A stretch of 64,000 nucleotides of DNA from Fidelibacterota bacterium 408169 (GTDB lineage Bacteria; Fidelibacterota; Marinisomatia; Marinisomatales; TCS55): positions 248,001 through 312,000 of the forward strand of contig NNSG01000002.1 of assembly GCA_002256485.1 (NCBI GenBank). Reading direction: 5' to 3'. This document shows, piece by piece, positions 49,724 to 59,383 of the stretch. A program made the position numbers and the translations under genes. Within the stretch, counting starts at the first letter, position 1. Each line of letters starts with the position of its first letter. The notes below the pieces were generated by a model. That model saw only the letters and a program-made list of their open reading frames with translations. It had not been told where the DNA came from and did no database searches.

Positions 49724-49945
49724 TTATATTGTTTTCTTTTTGAAAATAAATGCATGATCATCAAAACTGTCAGAATAACTGAACATGCCCCAAAATTTAT
49801 GATATACAAATTCAAATAATGTATCAATTAATAATTTCTTTGTCCGATCAAAATATATGGGATAACCATACACCAGTTTTGCCCATAGTCCATAAGACCC
49901 CTTGCGAAATCTTTTTAATCTTAAATTTTTTCCATTTCGAATCAT
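49724..49945 (-). CDS. small protein, possibly a remnant of a polysaccharide-cluster gene
   Basis: A 73-residue basic protein (MIRNGKNLRLKRFRKGSYGLW at the start) ending DSFDDHAFIFKKKTI. That ending resembles the last strand of SAM-methyltransferases, but no SAM motif is present. It may be a real small protein or the 3' remnant of a larger gene. It lies 11 bp upstream of the glycosyltransferase gene on the same strand. Confidence 0.4.
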   Translation of the reverse strand: MIRNGKNLRLKRFRKGSYGLWAKLVYGYPIYFDRTKKLLIDTLFEFVYHKFWGMFSYSDSFDDHAFIFKKKTI

Positions 49946-50082
49946 TTTATTTCTTATTGAAATCCCTATCTAATATTTTTACTATTGAAATGTATAATAC
50001 GCTCATAATTGTACTGTACTGCTTTGGTATATAATCTGTAATGTCCAATAAAATTAATACACTTTAATGATATGATAATTCT

Positions 50083-51828
50083 ATGAAGCAGCAAAAAATA
50101 ATTCCTCAAATTTTTACGTTATTTAAATCCACTTTTGACAATGTGCATTTATTTGGCATATTAGGAATAATTTTTGCTCATACATTTTTTCTCATAGAAA
50201 TTGTTGAATTTGTTGGATTTAATTTTTTTCGAATTATTTTTTCAATCGTTGCTTTGACAAATTTCAGTTTACTTCTTTTTTCTATATTTCAGAATTACCA
50301 TCTACGGATTTTCGGAACAGCTGTCTATCTTTTATTATTATGGTCAAATGTACTCCATTTTAGATATTTTGGTTCCACGATGCATCTTGGTACATTGTTA
50401 AATATAGGATTTCTACCGGTTCTTGGGTCACAAATTATGTACCTAATTCAATGGATAGATATTGTCTATTTATTATCGTTAATTGCTGGAATCTTCTTCT
50501 TTAAAAAATCAAAAAAAACATATATAACTAATCGTATTTCTGCAATATCATTTTTCGCCGGAGTGTGGTTGTTTTTACAAGTTTTTCTTTATTATGCAAC
50601 AACACAAAGCCCGATTAACTCTGCCAAAAAATACAACGAACCATTTACCCGGTGGAATGTCTACAGAGAAATCCGTTTTGATAGTCGTGACCATACCGGC
50701 AGCGTATTGTATTTCGGTTTTATCTGGACATACGGGATTGATCTCTACCGGATCAACAAAAATCCGGAACTAGCAGTAGAAATTCCAGAATCAAATTTTA
50801 CTATTACTATCCCTGAAAATAAAAAAAGGAATATTATTGCTATTCAAGTCGAATCTCTCGATAATAATGTGATTCATCACATTGTGGATGATAAACCGAT
50901 TATGCCTTTTTTAAACCATCTAACACAGCATTCAATATATTTTTCAAAAATATTTGCCCAGCATACTAGTGTGGGCGGTACGTCTGATGCGGAGTTTTGT
51001 GTACTTACTTCCCAATATCCTTTGGGCCATAAAGGCACTTTTTTCGCTATTGGTTTAGAGCGACTTCCTGCCATTCCCGTTATTATGAATAATAATAAAT
51101 ACACGACATTAGCATTTCACGGAAATAGTGGTTCCTTTTTTAACCGTAAACAAGGTTTGTTAAATCTTGGGTTCCAACAAACATATTTCAAAAAAGATTT
51201 CACCATAAACGATCCTGACAAATGGCATGCCTTGAAAGACATGGGTTTCTTACTTCAGGTTCAACAAAATCTTGCTGATATAGACACTCCCTACTTTGCT
51301 TACATTCTAACATTAACCAGTCATACACCGTTTGACCTCATTGATGAAAAAGATTATGTGAGCGAATATCCTGCAGAAGATCCGGTTGTGAAAAATTATT
51401 TGAATTCCATGGCCTATGTAGATTCAGCTTTGGAAAAATTCATAACGACTATACATCAAATTGACCCTAATTCGCTTATCATTCTTTTTGGAGATCACTG
51501 CGCTAATATCAATGAACCAGAATATGCTTCCTACTCGATTAAAGGACTGGAGCCTATTCCTTTTTTCATATTAGATCCTATGAATCAATCGAATAAAGTT
51601 ATATCCGTTGCCGGAACAACCATTGATTTTGGACCTACATTATTTGATTACCTTGGAATAGATATTCCAGAGTTTTGGCAGGGAAAATCACTGTTCGATA
51701 AACATAATAAAAATACATTCATTCTTAATTCACCATACTATTTTGATAGGCAAAATAATATGCAAAAAATATCGGATCAGCCAGTTGATAATGAGGAAAT
51801 GTACAGAATACAGAATTATATTTGGTAA
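50083..51828 (+). CDS. LtaS-like phosphoglycerol transferase (sulfatase fold)
   Basis: A 581-residue protein with five or so N-terminal membrane helices (about 20-170) and an extracytoplasmic sulfatase-type catalytic domain from about 245. The nucleophile is T300 in SVGGTSDAEF; metal ligands are E257 in QVESLD and the Asp/His in ILFGDHCAN. This is the arrangement of lipoteichoic-acid synthases and of OpgB/MdoB-type phosphoglycerol transferases that decorate periplasmic or surface glycans. Because the host looks Gram-negative, the second role is more likely. It is the only rightward gene in the polysaccharide region. Confidence 0.88.
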   Translation: MKQQKIIPQIFTLFKSTFDNVHLFGILGIIFAHTFFLIEIVEFVGFNFFRIIFSIVALTNFSLLLFSIFQNYHLRIFGTAVYLLLLWSNVLHFRYFGSTMHLGTLLNIGFLPVLGSQIMYLIQWIDIVYLLSLIAGIFFFKKSKKTYITNRISAISFFAGVWLFLQVFLYYATTQSPINSAKKYNEPFTRWNVYREIRFDSRDHTGSVLYFGFIWTYGIDLYRINKNPELAVEIPESNFTITIPENKKRNIIAIQVESLDNNVIHHIVDDKPIMPFLNHLTQHSIYFSKIFAQHTSVGGTSDAEFCVLTSQYPLGHKGTFFAIGLERLPAIPVIMNNNKYTTLAFHGNSGSFFNRKQGLLNLGFQQTYFKKDFTINDPDKWHALKDMGFLLQVQQNLADIDTPYFAYILTLTSHTPFDLIDEKDYVSEYPAEDPVVKNYLNSMAYVDSALEKFITTIHQIDPNSLIILFGDHCANINEPEYASYSIKGLEPIPFFILDPMNQSNKVISVAGTTIDFGPTLFDYLGIDIPEFWQGKSLFDKHNKNTFILNSPYYFDRQNNMQKISDQPVDNEEMYRIQNYIW

Positions 51829-51831
51829 AAA

Positions 51832-52938
51832 CTATTTGAGTAGAGTTGTATATATGTCAAACAATTGTTTTTCCTGAGCTTCCCAGTAAAATTTTTCAAG
51901 AAAGGAATTGTAGCCATTTAACTTATAAGTAGAATATGCTTCCCTATTTTCAAACATGTTCATAATTCCTTCAGCCAACGAATGATGGGAATCAGGTTCT
52001 ACGCAAATACCACAGTTGACGCTTTCAATATATTTTCTGGAGGGAGGGAGATCAAAAGAAACAATCGGAAGTTTGCACGCACTATACTCAAACATTTTGA
52101 TTACAATATTATTGCGGAATTTGTCAATATTATAAAAGGGTAAAAGCCCGATTCTACTTTGTGCTATTCTATTGGGTATTTCCAAATGAGGTATTGAGGC
52201 AGAAATATTAACATTGCTTGTTAAGCCATATTGTTCTAGTAGTCGATGACTTAATTCTTCTTCAGCAGGATATGAAAAATGGCCAACTAAATCCAAATAA
52301 GCTTCCGGATATTTTTCCGCAACTAATTTCATAGCTTCAATCATCAAAAACAACCCTCTTTCCTTGCGCAATTGTCCATGATGAACACAGGAAAATGGTC
52401 TACGAGAAACAGAATCTAAATCAATGGAAAATATTTCCTGATTAGGATAATTATAGATTAGTGTACATGGCCCTTTAGCACTGTAATAATCAAACAACCA
52501 ATCGTCGCTGGCAATGAAATGATCCATTTTGGAAAGAAACCAATTCTCATATTGACGTATTCCAAACCCCAGTAATTGAGGCAGGGGTACAGGTTTTCTT
52601 GAAAATTCTCTGTACATGGCACGCCAATCTTCCGCAGGATCATAAATTACTTTTACACTAGTATTATATTTGTATTTAACTGCGGGAGAAAGCAATAGCG
52701 GTTCTGTGACCTGAACAATCTCCGGTTTAATCATTTTGAGTTGTTCAATGATCCATAATGAGTTACTCACCGGCGATGTATTGTCGTTTCCTATAATTGC
52801 AACACCGTCAATCTCTTCTGAAGAAACGCGTGGATTAATTATCGATACATCAGATATTTTATTAAGAGATCTTGCCAGTTTATAATAAATACGATCATCG
52901 TATGGATTTGGATTTGATGTTAAAAGACAGATTTTCAT
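51832..52938 (-). CDS. family 4-type glycosyltransferase
   Basis: A 368-residue GT-B glycosyltransferase. The C-terminal domain has FSCVHHGQLRKERGLFLMIEAM, NVNISASIPHLEIPNRIAQSRIGLLPF and the EYSACKLPIVSFDLP donor-site loop of group 1 enzymes, where a first Glu and a later Glu bind the nucleotide sugar. It shares a transcript with the flippase gene upstream (4-bp overlap) and is probably part of O-antigen or exopolysaccharide assembly. Confidence 0.88.
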   Translation of the reverse strand: MKICLLTSNPNPYDDRIYYKLARSLNKISDVSIINPRVSSEEIDGVAIIGNDNTSPVSNSLWIIEQLKMIKPEIVQVTEPLLLSPAVKYKYNTSVKVIYDPAEDWRAMYREFSRKPVPLPQLLGFGIRQYENWFLSKMDHFIASDDWLFDYYSAKGPCTLIYNYPNQEIFSIDLDSVSRRPFSCVHHGQLRKERGLFLMIEAMKLVAEKYPEAYLDLVGHFSYPAEEELSHRLLEQYGLTSNVNISASIPHLEIPNRIAQSRIGLLPFYNIDKFRNNIVIKMFEYSACKLPIVSFDLPPSRKYIESVNCGICVEPDSHHSLAEGIMNMFENREAYSTYKLNGYNSFLEKFYWEAQEKQLFDIYTTLLK

Positions 52939-54377
52939 TTTTTGAATTTGAATTTTGATCGAATATAGTGTTTTTCATTTTCTGTGAAAAAATTGAAAAT
53001 CAACAACAGAATTGGATACAAAACAATGTTACTTAATCCAATAACCCAATTTTCGCCGGTAATTTCCCAGAAAAGAAAAAGGATTCCTGAAATAATTGTA
53101 ATGATTAGTACACGCTTCCTTTCCCACGTTAAAGGATAAAAGCCCTTGATGACATAATATTGTAAAACAACCATAACACTATAACCAAGTAACGTAGCCA
53201 CTGCAGCCGATTTATATCCATATTTCGGTATAAGTATAAAATTTGCCGCAATGTTTATGAGCGCCGCTATTCCGTTCAATATAGGAATCCAACCGTTTTT
53301 CTTCTTGATATAAATTCCCGGAAGCTGCACAAGAAATACTCCTAGAAAAATATAAGCAAGAAGCACTATCGGAACTATGCTCAGGCTGTCCCAGTAAACG
53401 GGATTTATTATCGAATTACTGCCAACAGGAATTTGAACTAAATATTCAATAAAGAATGATAAAAAGAGAAAAAGAAAAGATGTAACTAATAGAAAATATG
53501 TTCCAGCTCGTGCAAACAATTGAGGCGCATCTTCCTTATCTGCTTGCCCTAAAAAATAAGGCTGCCAAGCAAACTTGAATGCCATGACTATGATCAGCAT
53601 AAAAATTCCAAGACGATAACTAGCGCTGTAAAGTCCAACAGCCTTTTCGTCAACCAGCCAATTAATCATATAACGGTCAATTAGTTCATTGAGGATACTG
53701 GCAAGACCTGAAGGAATGTACGGTAGGGCAAAAATGAACAGCCCTTTCCACCATTCAGGGTTGAAGCGAAATTCAATCGTTTTTATAATTTTGGGGACGA
53801 TCAGTAAAAAAGTTAACCCTGATGCAATAAGATTGCTAATAAAGATATAATCAATGCTTAACTGCTGTATTCCTATCCACCAGATATTCAGACCCAAAAC
53901 AATAATCACATGAGCTAATTCCAGAAAGACAAAATGATACGGTTTATTCTCCAATCGCAGTAACACTTTCGGCAACGCAATCAACGTATCAAAAGCCAGT
54001 ATTCCAATGGCAAGTTGAATTAGTTTAGTATACTTGATTCCGACCGTTAATGTGGCAAGATTTTGTGAAACAAAATACATAAGACTACCCAACAGCAATG
54101 TCGACATAAGAAGCCAAATAAAACTGGTGGAAAAAATAGTTTTTTTATTTTCTTCTGTTTTTTCCAGACCTTGAAAACGCATGTATGCTACGTCCATTCC
54201 ATGAGTGAAAAGGATATTCGCAAACGCAATAAAAGCATAAATGAGGGAAACAACACCATATTCTTCGGGTGCTAAACGATGTGTATATAGGGGCAATAAA
54301 AGAAAATTGATAAAGCGAGTTATAAAATGACCGAAGCCATAGACAATACTTTGTTTTCCGAGTTGGATTAAAGACAT
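52935..54377 (-). CDS. polysaccharide flippase (Wzx/MATE-like)
   Basis: A 480-residue inner-membrane protein with 12-14 helices, beginning with SIVYGFGHFITRFINFLLLPLYTHRL, the hallmark start of polysaccharide-biosynthesis flippases, followed by APEEYGVVSL. It would move lipid-linked glycan units across the membrane. It lies directly between a FemAB-like gene and a glycosyltransferase gene; overlap with the latter is 4 bp. Confidence 0.93.
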   Translation of the reverse strand: MSLIQLGKQSIVYGFGHFITRFINFLLLPLYTHRLAPEEYGVVSLIYAFIAFANILFTHGMDVAYMRFQGLEKTEENKKTIFSTSFIWLLMSTLLLGSLMYFVSQNLATLTVGIKYTKLIQLAIGILAFDTLIALPKVLLRLENKPYHFVFLELAHVIIVLGLNIWWIGIQQLSIDYIFISNLIASGLTFLLIVPKIIKTIEFRFNPEWWKGLFIFALPYIPSGLASILNELIDRYMINWLVDEKAVGLYSASYRLGIFMLIIVMAFKFAWQPYFLGQADKEDAPQLFARAGTYFLLVTSFLFLFLSFFIEYLVQIPVGSNSIINPVYWDSLSIVPIVLLAYIFLGVFLVQLPGIYIKKKNGWIPILNGIAALINIAANFILIPKYGYKSAAVATLLGYSVMVVLQYYVIKGFYPLTWERKRVLIITIISGILFLFWEITGENWVIGLSNIVLYPILLLIFNFFTENEKHYIRSKFKFKK

Positions 54378-54395
54378 AAAAATAAAATGAAATGT

Positions 54396-55358
54396 TTACA
54401 ATTTGATTTCCAGTGTATCCCGATATTGCCCACTGGCACCAAAATTTTCTTTAAAACGAGCTAAACCCAAATTGGGTTCTTCGTTTACAGTAAAAATACC
54501 AAAATCAAATACACTATATTTCTTCTGAATTGCCCATTCGAAAATTTTGTAGAACAATAAATTAATCGGACGGACATCCTGGTAAACTTTGTCATGACTA
54601 ATATAAAACGCCAATACCGCATTTTCCGTTGTAATAAAGTTTACGACACCGGCGACCATTTTCTCCTTTATATATGCACCAAACAAATTGATTTTATCAG
54701 GAAAAATTTCTTTAAGGTATAAAAGTTCATCTAATGTATGTGTAGGTTTTACATCATGGCGAATACTCAAATTCTTTTCAAGAATTTCGTAGAACGTAGC
54801 AAAATCATCTGTTTGTTTTACAATCACTCCCGATTTTTCAGCTTTACGGACGGCAGTACGATGAGTCGATTTAAATTTGGTTAAATTTTCATCAATTGAT
54901 TTTTCTAAAAACAGAATGCTGGAAATTTCTCTTTTTGCATACTGAAAACCATTTTTCTGAAGTGCAAAATCAATATAATGAGAAAGGCGTTTGCTGTAAA
55001 TCGTGGGTGGCTGTGTTAGTTTTATTCCATTGATGTTTTCTCTTTTTGAATATTCTATTAATTGTTCTACCATTTCCAACGCATCTGCAAAGGCTAGTCC
55101 CACCGGAACCACAAACGAACCGACAGAAGCACCAGGATGAGATACCAATATGCGTCTATTTTCAGTTTCAATAATAGCTGCAGGAAAAACACCAACTAGT
55201 TTTCCTTTTTTGTAAAACTCTAGACTATGATCATTAAAGCGTCCTTTATGATGATAGTTTAAAAATTGACGTGAATGAAATAACGTGCCATTATTTGCCG
55301 AGGAAACGAAGTTATCCCACGCCGGAGAATTGTTATTGAATCGTTTAACAGTAATCAT
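54396..55358 (-). CDS. FemAB-like GNAT acyl/aminoacyl transferase
   Basis: A 320-residue protein of the FemAB/GNAT_6 type: NNGTLFHSRQFLNYHHKGRF near the start, a first GNAT domain, then FLEKSIDENLTKFKSTHRTAVRKAEKSGV before the second domain (described by position, about 150-185), and an FDFGIFTVNEEPNLGLARFKENFG closing motif. Members attach amino acids or acyl groups to cell-wall or surface glycans; some are found with exosortase systems. It sits in the polysaccharide cluster and may modify the glycan. Confidence 0.82.
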   Translation of the reverse strand: MITVKRFNNNSPAWDNFVSSANNGTLFHSRQFLNYHHKGRFNDHSLEFYKKGKLVGVFPAAIIETENRRILVSHPGASVGSFVVPVGLAFADALEMVEQLIEYSKRENINGIKLTQPPTIYSKRLSHYIDFALQKNGFQYAKREISSILFLEKSIDENLTKFKSTHRTAVRKAEKSGVIVKQTDDFATFYEILEKNLSIRHDVKPTHTLDELLYLKEIFPDKINLFGAYIKEKMVAGVVNFITTENAVLAFYISHDKVYQDVRPINLLFYKIFEWAIQKKYSVFDFGIFTVNEEPNLGLARFKENFGASGQYRDTLEIKL

Positions 55359-55475
55359 ACGAAAAATTCAAACGAAAATTAGGGGGAGATGTTTCCAGAA
55401 ACAAATCCTGATTGATTTACGTTTGCAACGATAAAATCAACTTTCTAACTTGTTTACCTAATTTAAGGATATTTC

Positions 55476-56753
55476 ATGTCGGATTCTCATATAACACACA
55501 TTCACGCTCGGGAAATACTGGATTCCCGCGGCAATCCAACCGTTGAAGTTGATATACAATTAAATGACGGCAGTTTTGGTCGGGCAGCCGTTCCATCCGG
55601 AGCTTCCACTGGGGAACACGAAGCGGTTGAATTACGCGATGGCGGAGTTCGATACATGGGTAAAGGTACACAACAGGCCGTTCAAAATGTAAATGAAACA
55701 ATAGGCCCCGCATTAAATGGCCAAGATGCGCTGGATCAACGCATCATAGATAATGTGATGATTGAGTTAGACGGTACTGATAATAAGTCCAAACTTGGAG
55801 CAAATGCGATCTTGGGAGTGTCCATGGCTACAGCAAAAGCAGCAGCAGACCATAAAGGGTTGCCTCTATTTCAATCCTTAGGCGATGAAACTGCTTCAAC
55901 TTTACCCATCCCCATGATGAATATTTTGAACGGAGGTAGCCATGCGGATAACAATGTAGATATCCAGGAATTCATGGTATTTCCTATTGGCGCAGAATTA
56001 TTTTCTCAGGCGTTGCAGATGGGAACCGAAATTTTCCATAATCTAAAATCTGTACTTAAAGCGAAAGGATTAAATACTGCCGTGGGAGATGAAGGTGGTT
56101 TTGCTCCCAACCTTCGCAGCAATGAAGAAGCAATAGAAGTTATTTTAGAAGCGATTGAAAAAACCGGCTATTCATCCGGAAAAAATATTTTTCTGGCATT
56201 GGATGTTGCAGCGAGTGAAATATATAAAAATGGAGCATATCATTTAGATTCAGAAAATAAAGTTTTGTCTGCAGAAGAAATGGTTAGTTATTATAAAGAC
56301 CTTTTGAATAAATATCCAATTGTATCTATAGAAGATGGTCTCGATGAAAATGATTGGAGCGGATGGCAGAAAATGAATGCTGAATTAGGTGATAGCATTC
56401 AAATTGTTGGCGATGATTTAACCGTAACTAACATCCCCCGATTACAACAGGCTATAGATGAAAAATCCATGAATGCTATTTTGATTAAATTGAATCAAAT
56501 TGGGACGGTGAGTGAAACAATTGACACCATCGCTTTAGCCAAAGCAAATAATTATGGTACAATTATTTCCCATCGTTCTGGTGAAACAGAAGATACAATC
56601 ATTGCGGATTTTGCAATCGCTATGAATGCGGGGCAGATTAAGACTGGATCTGCTTCCCGGACAGATCGGATTTGTAAATATAACCAACTCTTGCGAATCG
56701 AAGAAACATTAGGCAATAGAGCAAATTTTCCTGGAAAAGAGGTTTTGGGTTAA
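55476..56753 (+). CDS. eno: enolase
   Basis: Converts 2-phosphoglycerate to phosphoenolpyruvate in glycolysis. The 425-residue length is normal. Signatures are [32 protein letters not shown], the metal-binding [10 protein letters not shown] and [14 protein letters not shown], the catalytic [13 protein letters not shown] and the [10 protein letters not shown] motif. AAGGA lies about 8 bp before the ATG. A gene for an FtsB/DivIC-like protein follows 2 bp later, a common pairing in bacteria. Confidence 0.98.
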   Translation: MSDSHITHIHAREILDSRGNPTVEVDIQLNDGSFGRAAVPSGASTGEHEAVELRDGGVRYMGKGTQQAVQNVNETIGPALNGQDALDQRIIDNVMIELDGTDNKSKLGANAILGVSMATAKAAADHKGLPLFQSLGDETASTLPIPMMNILNGGSHADNNVDIQEFMVFPIGAELFSQALQMGTEIFHNLKSVLKAKGLNTAVGDEGGFAPNLRSNEEAIEVILEAIEKTGYSSGKNIFLALDVAASEIYKNGAYHLDSENKVLSAEEMVSYYKDLLNKYPIVSIEDGLDENDWSGWQKMNAELGDSIQIVGDDLTVTNIPRLQQAIDEKSMNAILIKLNQIGTVSETIDTIALAKANNYGTIISHRSGETEDTIIADFAIAMNAGQIKTGSASRTDRICKYNQLLRIEETLGNRANFPGKEVLG

Positions 56754-56755
56754 TA

Positions 56756-57106
56756 ATGAGACGTTATTCCTCTATGCAGCGAAAACGCAAGAAACGGCCA
56801 AACCAAGCTCTTGAACTCCAAAAAAAACTGGTTCGTGCTGTATTAATTCTTGGTGCTATAGTACTATTAATCATATTCTTTTTTGGCGATCACGGCGTCT
56901 ATCAGCTTTATCGCTTACAGCAAGAAAGATCTGAAATTCAGCAAGCTATTGTTAAATTGAGAGATGAGAAACTGAAATTGGAGGCTGAAAAAACACGGTT
57001 GGAAACAGACTTTGAATATATTGAACAACTAGCTCGGGAAAAATACCGTATGGCAAAACCAGGGGAAAAAGTTTTTAAGGTTGTGCCGAAAAATGCAGGT
57101 GAGTAA
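56756..57106 (+). CDS. FtsB/DivIC-like septum formation protein
   Basis: A 116-residue protein: a basic cytoplasmic N-terminus (RRYSSMQRKRKKRP), one membrane helix (about 32-48), a coiled coil (LYRLQQERSEIQQAIVKLRDEK and on) and a YIEQLAREKYRMAKPGEKVF end that is the family's hallmark. It would bind FtsL and help recruit the divisome. Its place just after eno is the usual one. Confidence 0.9.
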   Translation: MRRYSSMQRKRKKRPNQALELQKKLVRAVLILGAIVLLIIFFFGDHGVYQLYRLQQERSEIQQAIVKLRDEKLKLEAEKTRLETDFEYIEQLAREKYRMAKPGEKVFKVVPKNAGE

Positions 57107-57128
57107 GCTGGTTTTTTGTATCGAGTGG

Positions 57129-57707
57129 TTAGAATCCTAAATTATAATATACTCGATCTCCATTTAATTTACCGGTGCAAATCAATTCAACATTTTTTGG
57201 TTTTGATTTGAAATCATAAACCAATTCAGCTGTGACTGATGCATTAGGTTTAATAATAGCAAGACCTTGGTGCTTTCCTTCAAATGGATTTAACTCACCT
57301 TTATTTTCTCCCTTGCCAATAACTTTCACAAAAGCCATAGCTGAAAAATCTAGTTCTTTTTTTACATGAGCATTTTTTATTTGAAGGGATATTTTTATCC
57401 TTTTTCCTTCTTGTGTTGCTTTTAAAAGTGTGTATTTTGCATTATCCGCTATCTGTTCCACCCCAACGAAATGTGATATCCGACCTTCTTCAAGAGACTC
57501 AATGGGAATATAAAACTCAATTGTCGCTTTTATGAATTCCCCGGATTTATCTTTTTTTAGTTTTATTAACTCTACGCCGGGATATAATTGTCCAATAGAT
57601 ACCGTTTTTGATTCTTTAGGCAAAGAAAATATTTCTGTTTTTTTGATTGTTTCTGTTTCTTGAGCTAAAATAAATATTGGTACAAGAATGATAAATAAAT
57701 TTTTCAT
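57129..57707 (-). CDS. exported protein of unknown function
   Basis: A 192-residue protein with a signal peptide (MKNLFIILVPIFILAQE). The mature part is beta-rich, Lys-rich and has no recognisable motif. It lies 6 bp downstream of the motB-like gene on the same strand, so it may belong to the motAB unit. It converges with the FtsB-like gene; 22 bp separate the stops. Confidence 0.6.
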   Translation of the reverse strand: MKNLFIILVPIFILAQETETIKKTEIFSLPKESKTVSIGQLYPGVELIKLKKDKSGEFIKATIEFYIPIESLEEGRISHFVGVEQIADNAKYTLLKATQEGKRIKISLQIKNAHVKKELDFSAMAFVKVIGKGENKGELNPFEGKHQGLAIIKPNASVTAELVYDFKSKPKNVELICTGKLNGDRVYYNLGF

Positions 57708-57713
57708 AATGTA

Positions 57714-58439
57714 TTAGAGTGTAAGAGTGTTGGTCTTTATAAAAGCGTCCAGATAAATTTCAACTCTTCGATTTTTTGCTCTGGCCTCTTCAACATCTAA
57801 TCTGTTTTTTCCAACTGTATTCATATTAACAACCGGGCGATATTCCCCGTAACCCATTGCGGAAAATTTATTTTCGGATATCCGAGAAAATTCACTTAAC
57901 AGTTTTACAATATTTAACGCCCGGGCAGTAGATAAATCCCAGTTACTAACAAAATTCTTATTATCAGGAAGGGGCAAATCATCCGTATGCCCTTCACATC
58001 GGATTTCTACATTTAAAAATCCACCTCGTTTTTCGATGGCTTCCAGTAATTTATTATAATTTGGATCATCATCTACATTTAAGACTTTTGATACACGTAT
58101 AATGCCCCCTATTTGCTGTAATAGTGGATAAACCATTTTTTGTACTTCAGCGTCCATAGACTGGAATAGTTTACCGCTTGCCATGGTAATTTTTACCCCT
58201 TTTGTCACCCGCTCTACTGCTACATAAGACGATTCCACGCTTTCCTTCAGTTCTTCATACGTTTGGTCCAAAAGCAAGTTAATGACTCGGTCAATGTGTT
58301 TTTCTGCATCGTTCAAAATAACGAGCAGTAGAATAAAAAAAGTTAAAAGTAATGTAACCATATCTGCATATGTCATTGCCCATGAAGTGCTTTTTGCCCG
58401 TGCTTCTTGAGCAGAAACAGCAATTGATTTTTCTAACAA
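57714..58439 (-). CDS. MotB-like stator protein with OmpA domain
   Basis: A 241-residue inner-membrane protein with one helix carrying the proton-binding Asp D26 in TYADMVTLLLTFFILL, the MotB plug type, then a periplasmic OmpA/MotB peptidoglycan-binding domain (about 115-235) with EIRCEGHTDD, NWDLSTARA and RRVEIYL. With the MotA-like protein encoded 3 bp upstream it should form an ion-driven stator. The window has no flagellar genes, so the rotor is unknown: gliding, secretion-linked motor or a distant flagellar set are options. Confidence 0.92.
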   Translation of the reverse strand: MLEKSIAVSAQEARAKSTSWAMTYADMVTLLLTFFILLLVILNDAEKHIDRVINLLLDQTYEELKESVESSYVAVERVTKGVKITMASGKLFQSMDAEVQKMVYPLLQQIGGIIRVSKVLNVDDDPNYNKLLEAIEKRGGFLNVEIRCEGHTDDLPLPDNKNFVSNWDLSTARALNIVKLLSEFSRISENKFSAMGYGEYRPVVNMNTVGKNRLDVEEARAKNRRVEIYLDAFIKTNTLTL

Positions 58440-58442
58440 AGT

Positions 58443-59258
58443 TTACGCCTCTGTTTGCCGCTCTGTTCGAGGAACAAATGTCATTAATTTTTCTCTGATG
58501 AGTATCGGATGATCTTTTTTATGAATACTGATTATACCTTCCACAACTATATTTTTCAGCATCATTTCATTTTCCGATTTTCTTTTCAGTTTTCCTCCAA
58601 TGGGCAGAAAAAGAAGGTTCGCAAGTAAAACACCATAAAATGTTGTTATAAGAGCCAATCCCATTCCAGAAAGTAATTGTGCAAATTTCTGGGCAACGTC
58701 AAAGGCCATGGTATTAATTTCCTGGCCATTGCCAGCACCGGAAAAATTATTCATCATTATAATCAAACCAATGATCGTTCCCAACATTCCAAAAGCAGGA
58801 GCATAAGCACCCATATAAAAGAATATTTCTTGTCCCATGGAATGCCGTCTTTCAATATTACTCAATTCAAGACGTAAATATGTGCGCAATAATCCGGAGT
58901 CTCTCTCGTTTATAGCTAATTCAATACCATTCCGTAAAAAAGTATCCTCAATTTTGGGTAAATCTGCTTCCAGAGCAAGAACACCGTTTTTACGTGCTTT
59001 TTCAGCCTTTTCCACGATTTGTTCAATCATATTTTGATAATCGTACTCTTCACTGGTAAAAACATTTTTCGCTACTCTAAAAATGTTCATAACATGCTTC
59101 AAAGGATAATTTACCAATGTAGCGGAAAATGTTCCTCCAACTACAATTAGAATTGAATTAAGGTTAAAAAACCAGAAAAGATCACCGCCGTTGCGTACAA
59201 CACCAACTGCAATTATCGCCATCCCGGCTAAAAGTCCGATAGCTGTTCCAAAATCCAT
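58443..59258 (-). CDS. MotA-like stator protein
   Basis: A 271-residue inner-membrane protein of the MotA/TolQ/ExbB family with four helices. The first two (AIGLLAGMAIIAVGVV; LNSILIVVGGTFSATLVNYP) and the last two (APAFGMLGTIIGLIIMM; LLSGMGLALITTFYGVLLANLLFLP) frame a cytoplasmic domain. The long cytoplasmic loop after helix 2 (about 60-145) and the paired MotB-like gene favour MotA over TolQ/ExbB. Confidence 0.92.
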   Translation of the reverse strand: MDFGTAIGLLAGMAIIAVGVVRNGGDLFWFFNLNSILIVVGGTFSATLVNYPLKHVMNIFRVAKNVFTSEEYDYQNMIEQIVEKAEKARKNGVLALEADLPKIEDTFLRNGIELAINERDSGLLRTYLRLELSNIERRHSMGQEIFFYMGAYAPAFGMLGTIIGLIIMMNNFSGAGNGQEINTMAFDVAQKFAQLLSGMGLALITTFYGVLLANLLFLPIGGKLKRKSENEMMLKNIVVEGIISIHKKDHPILIREKLMTFVPRTERQTEA

Positions 59259-59383
59259 ATATTTTCCTTGGCTTAACTAAATATTATTACCAAAAACCCT
59301 TTTTGTTCTATTTTAAGTTAAGAAATATTTTATGTGGAATGGGTTGAAATTGTTTAATTAAATAGATATACTGTTTAGGACAA

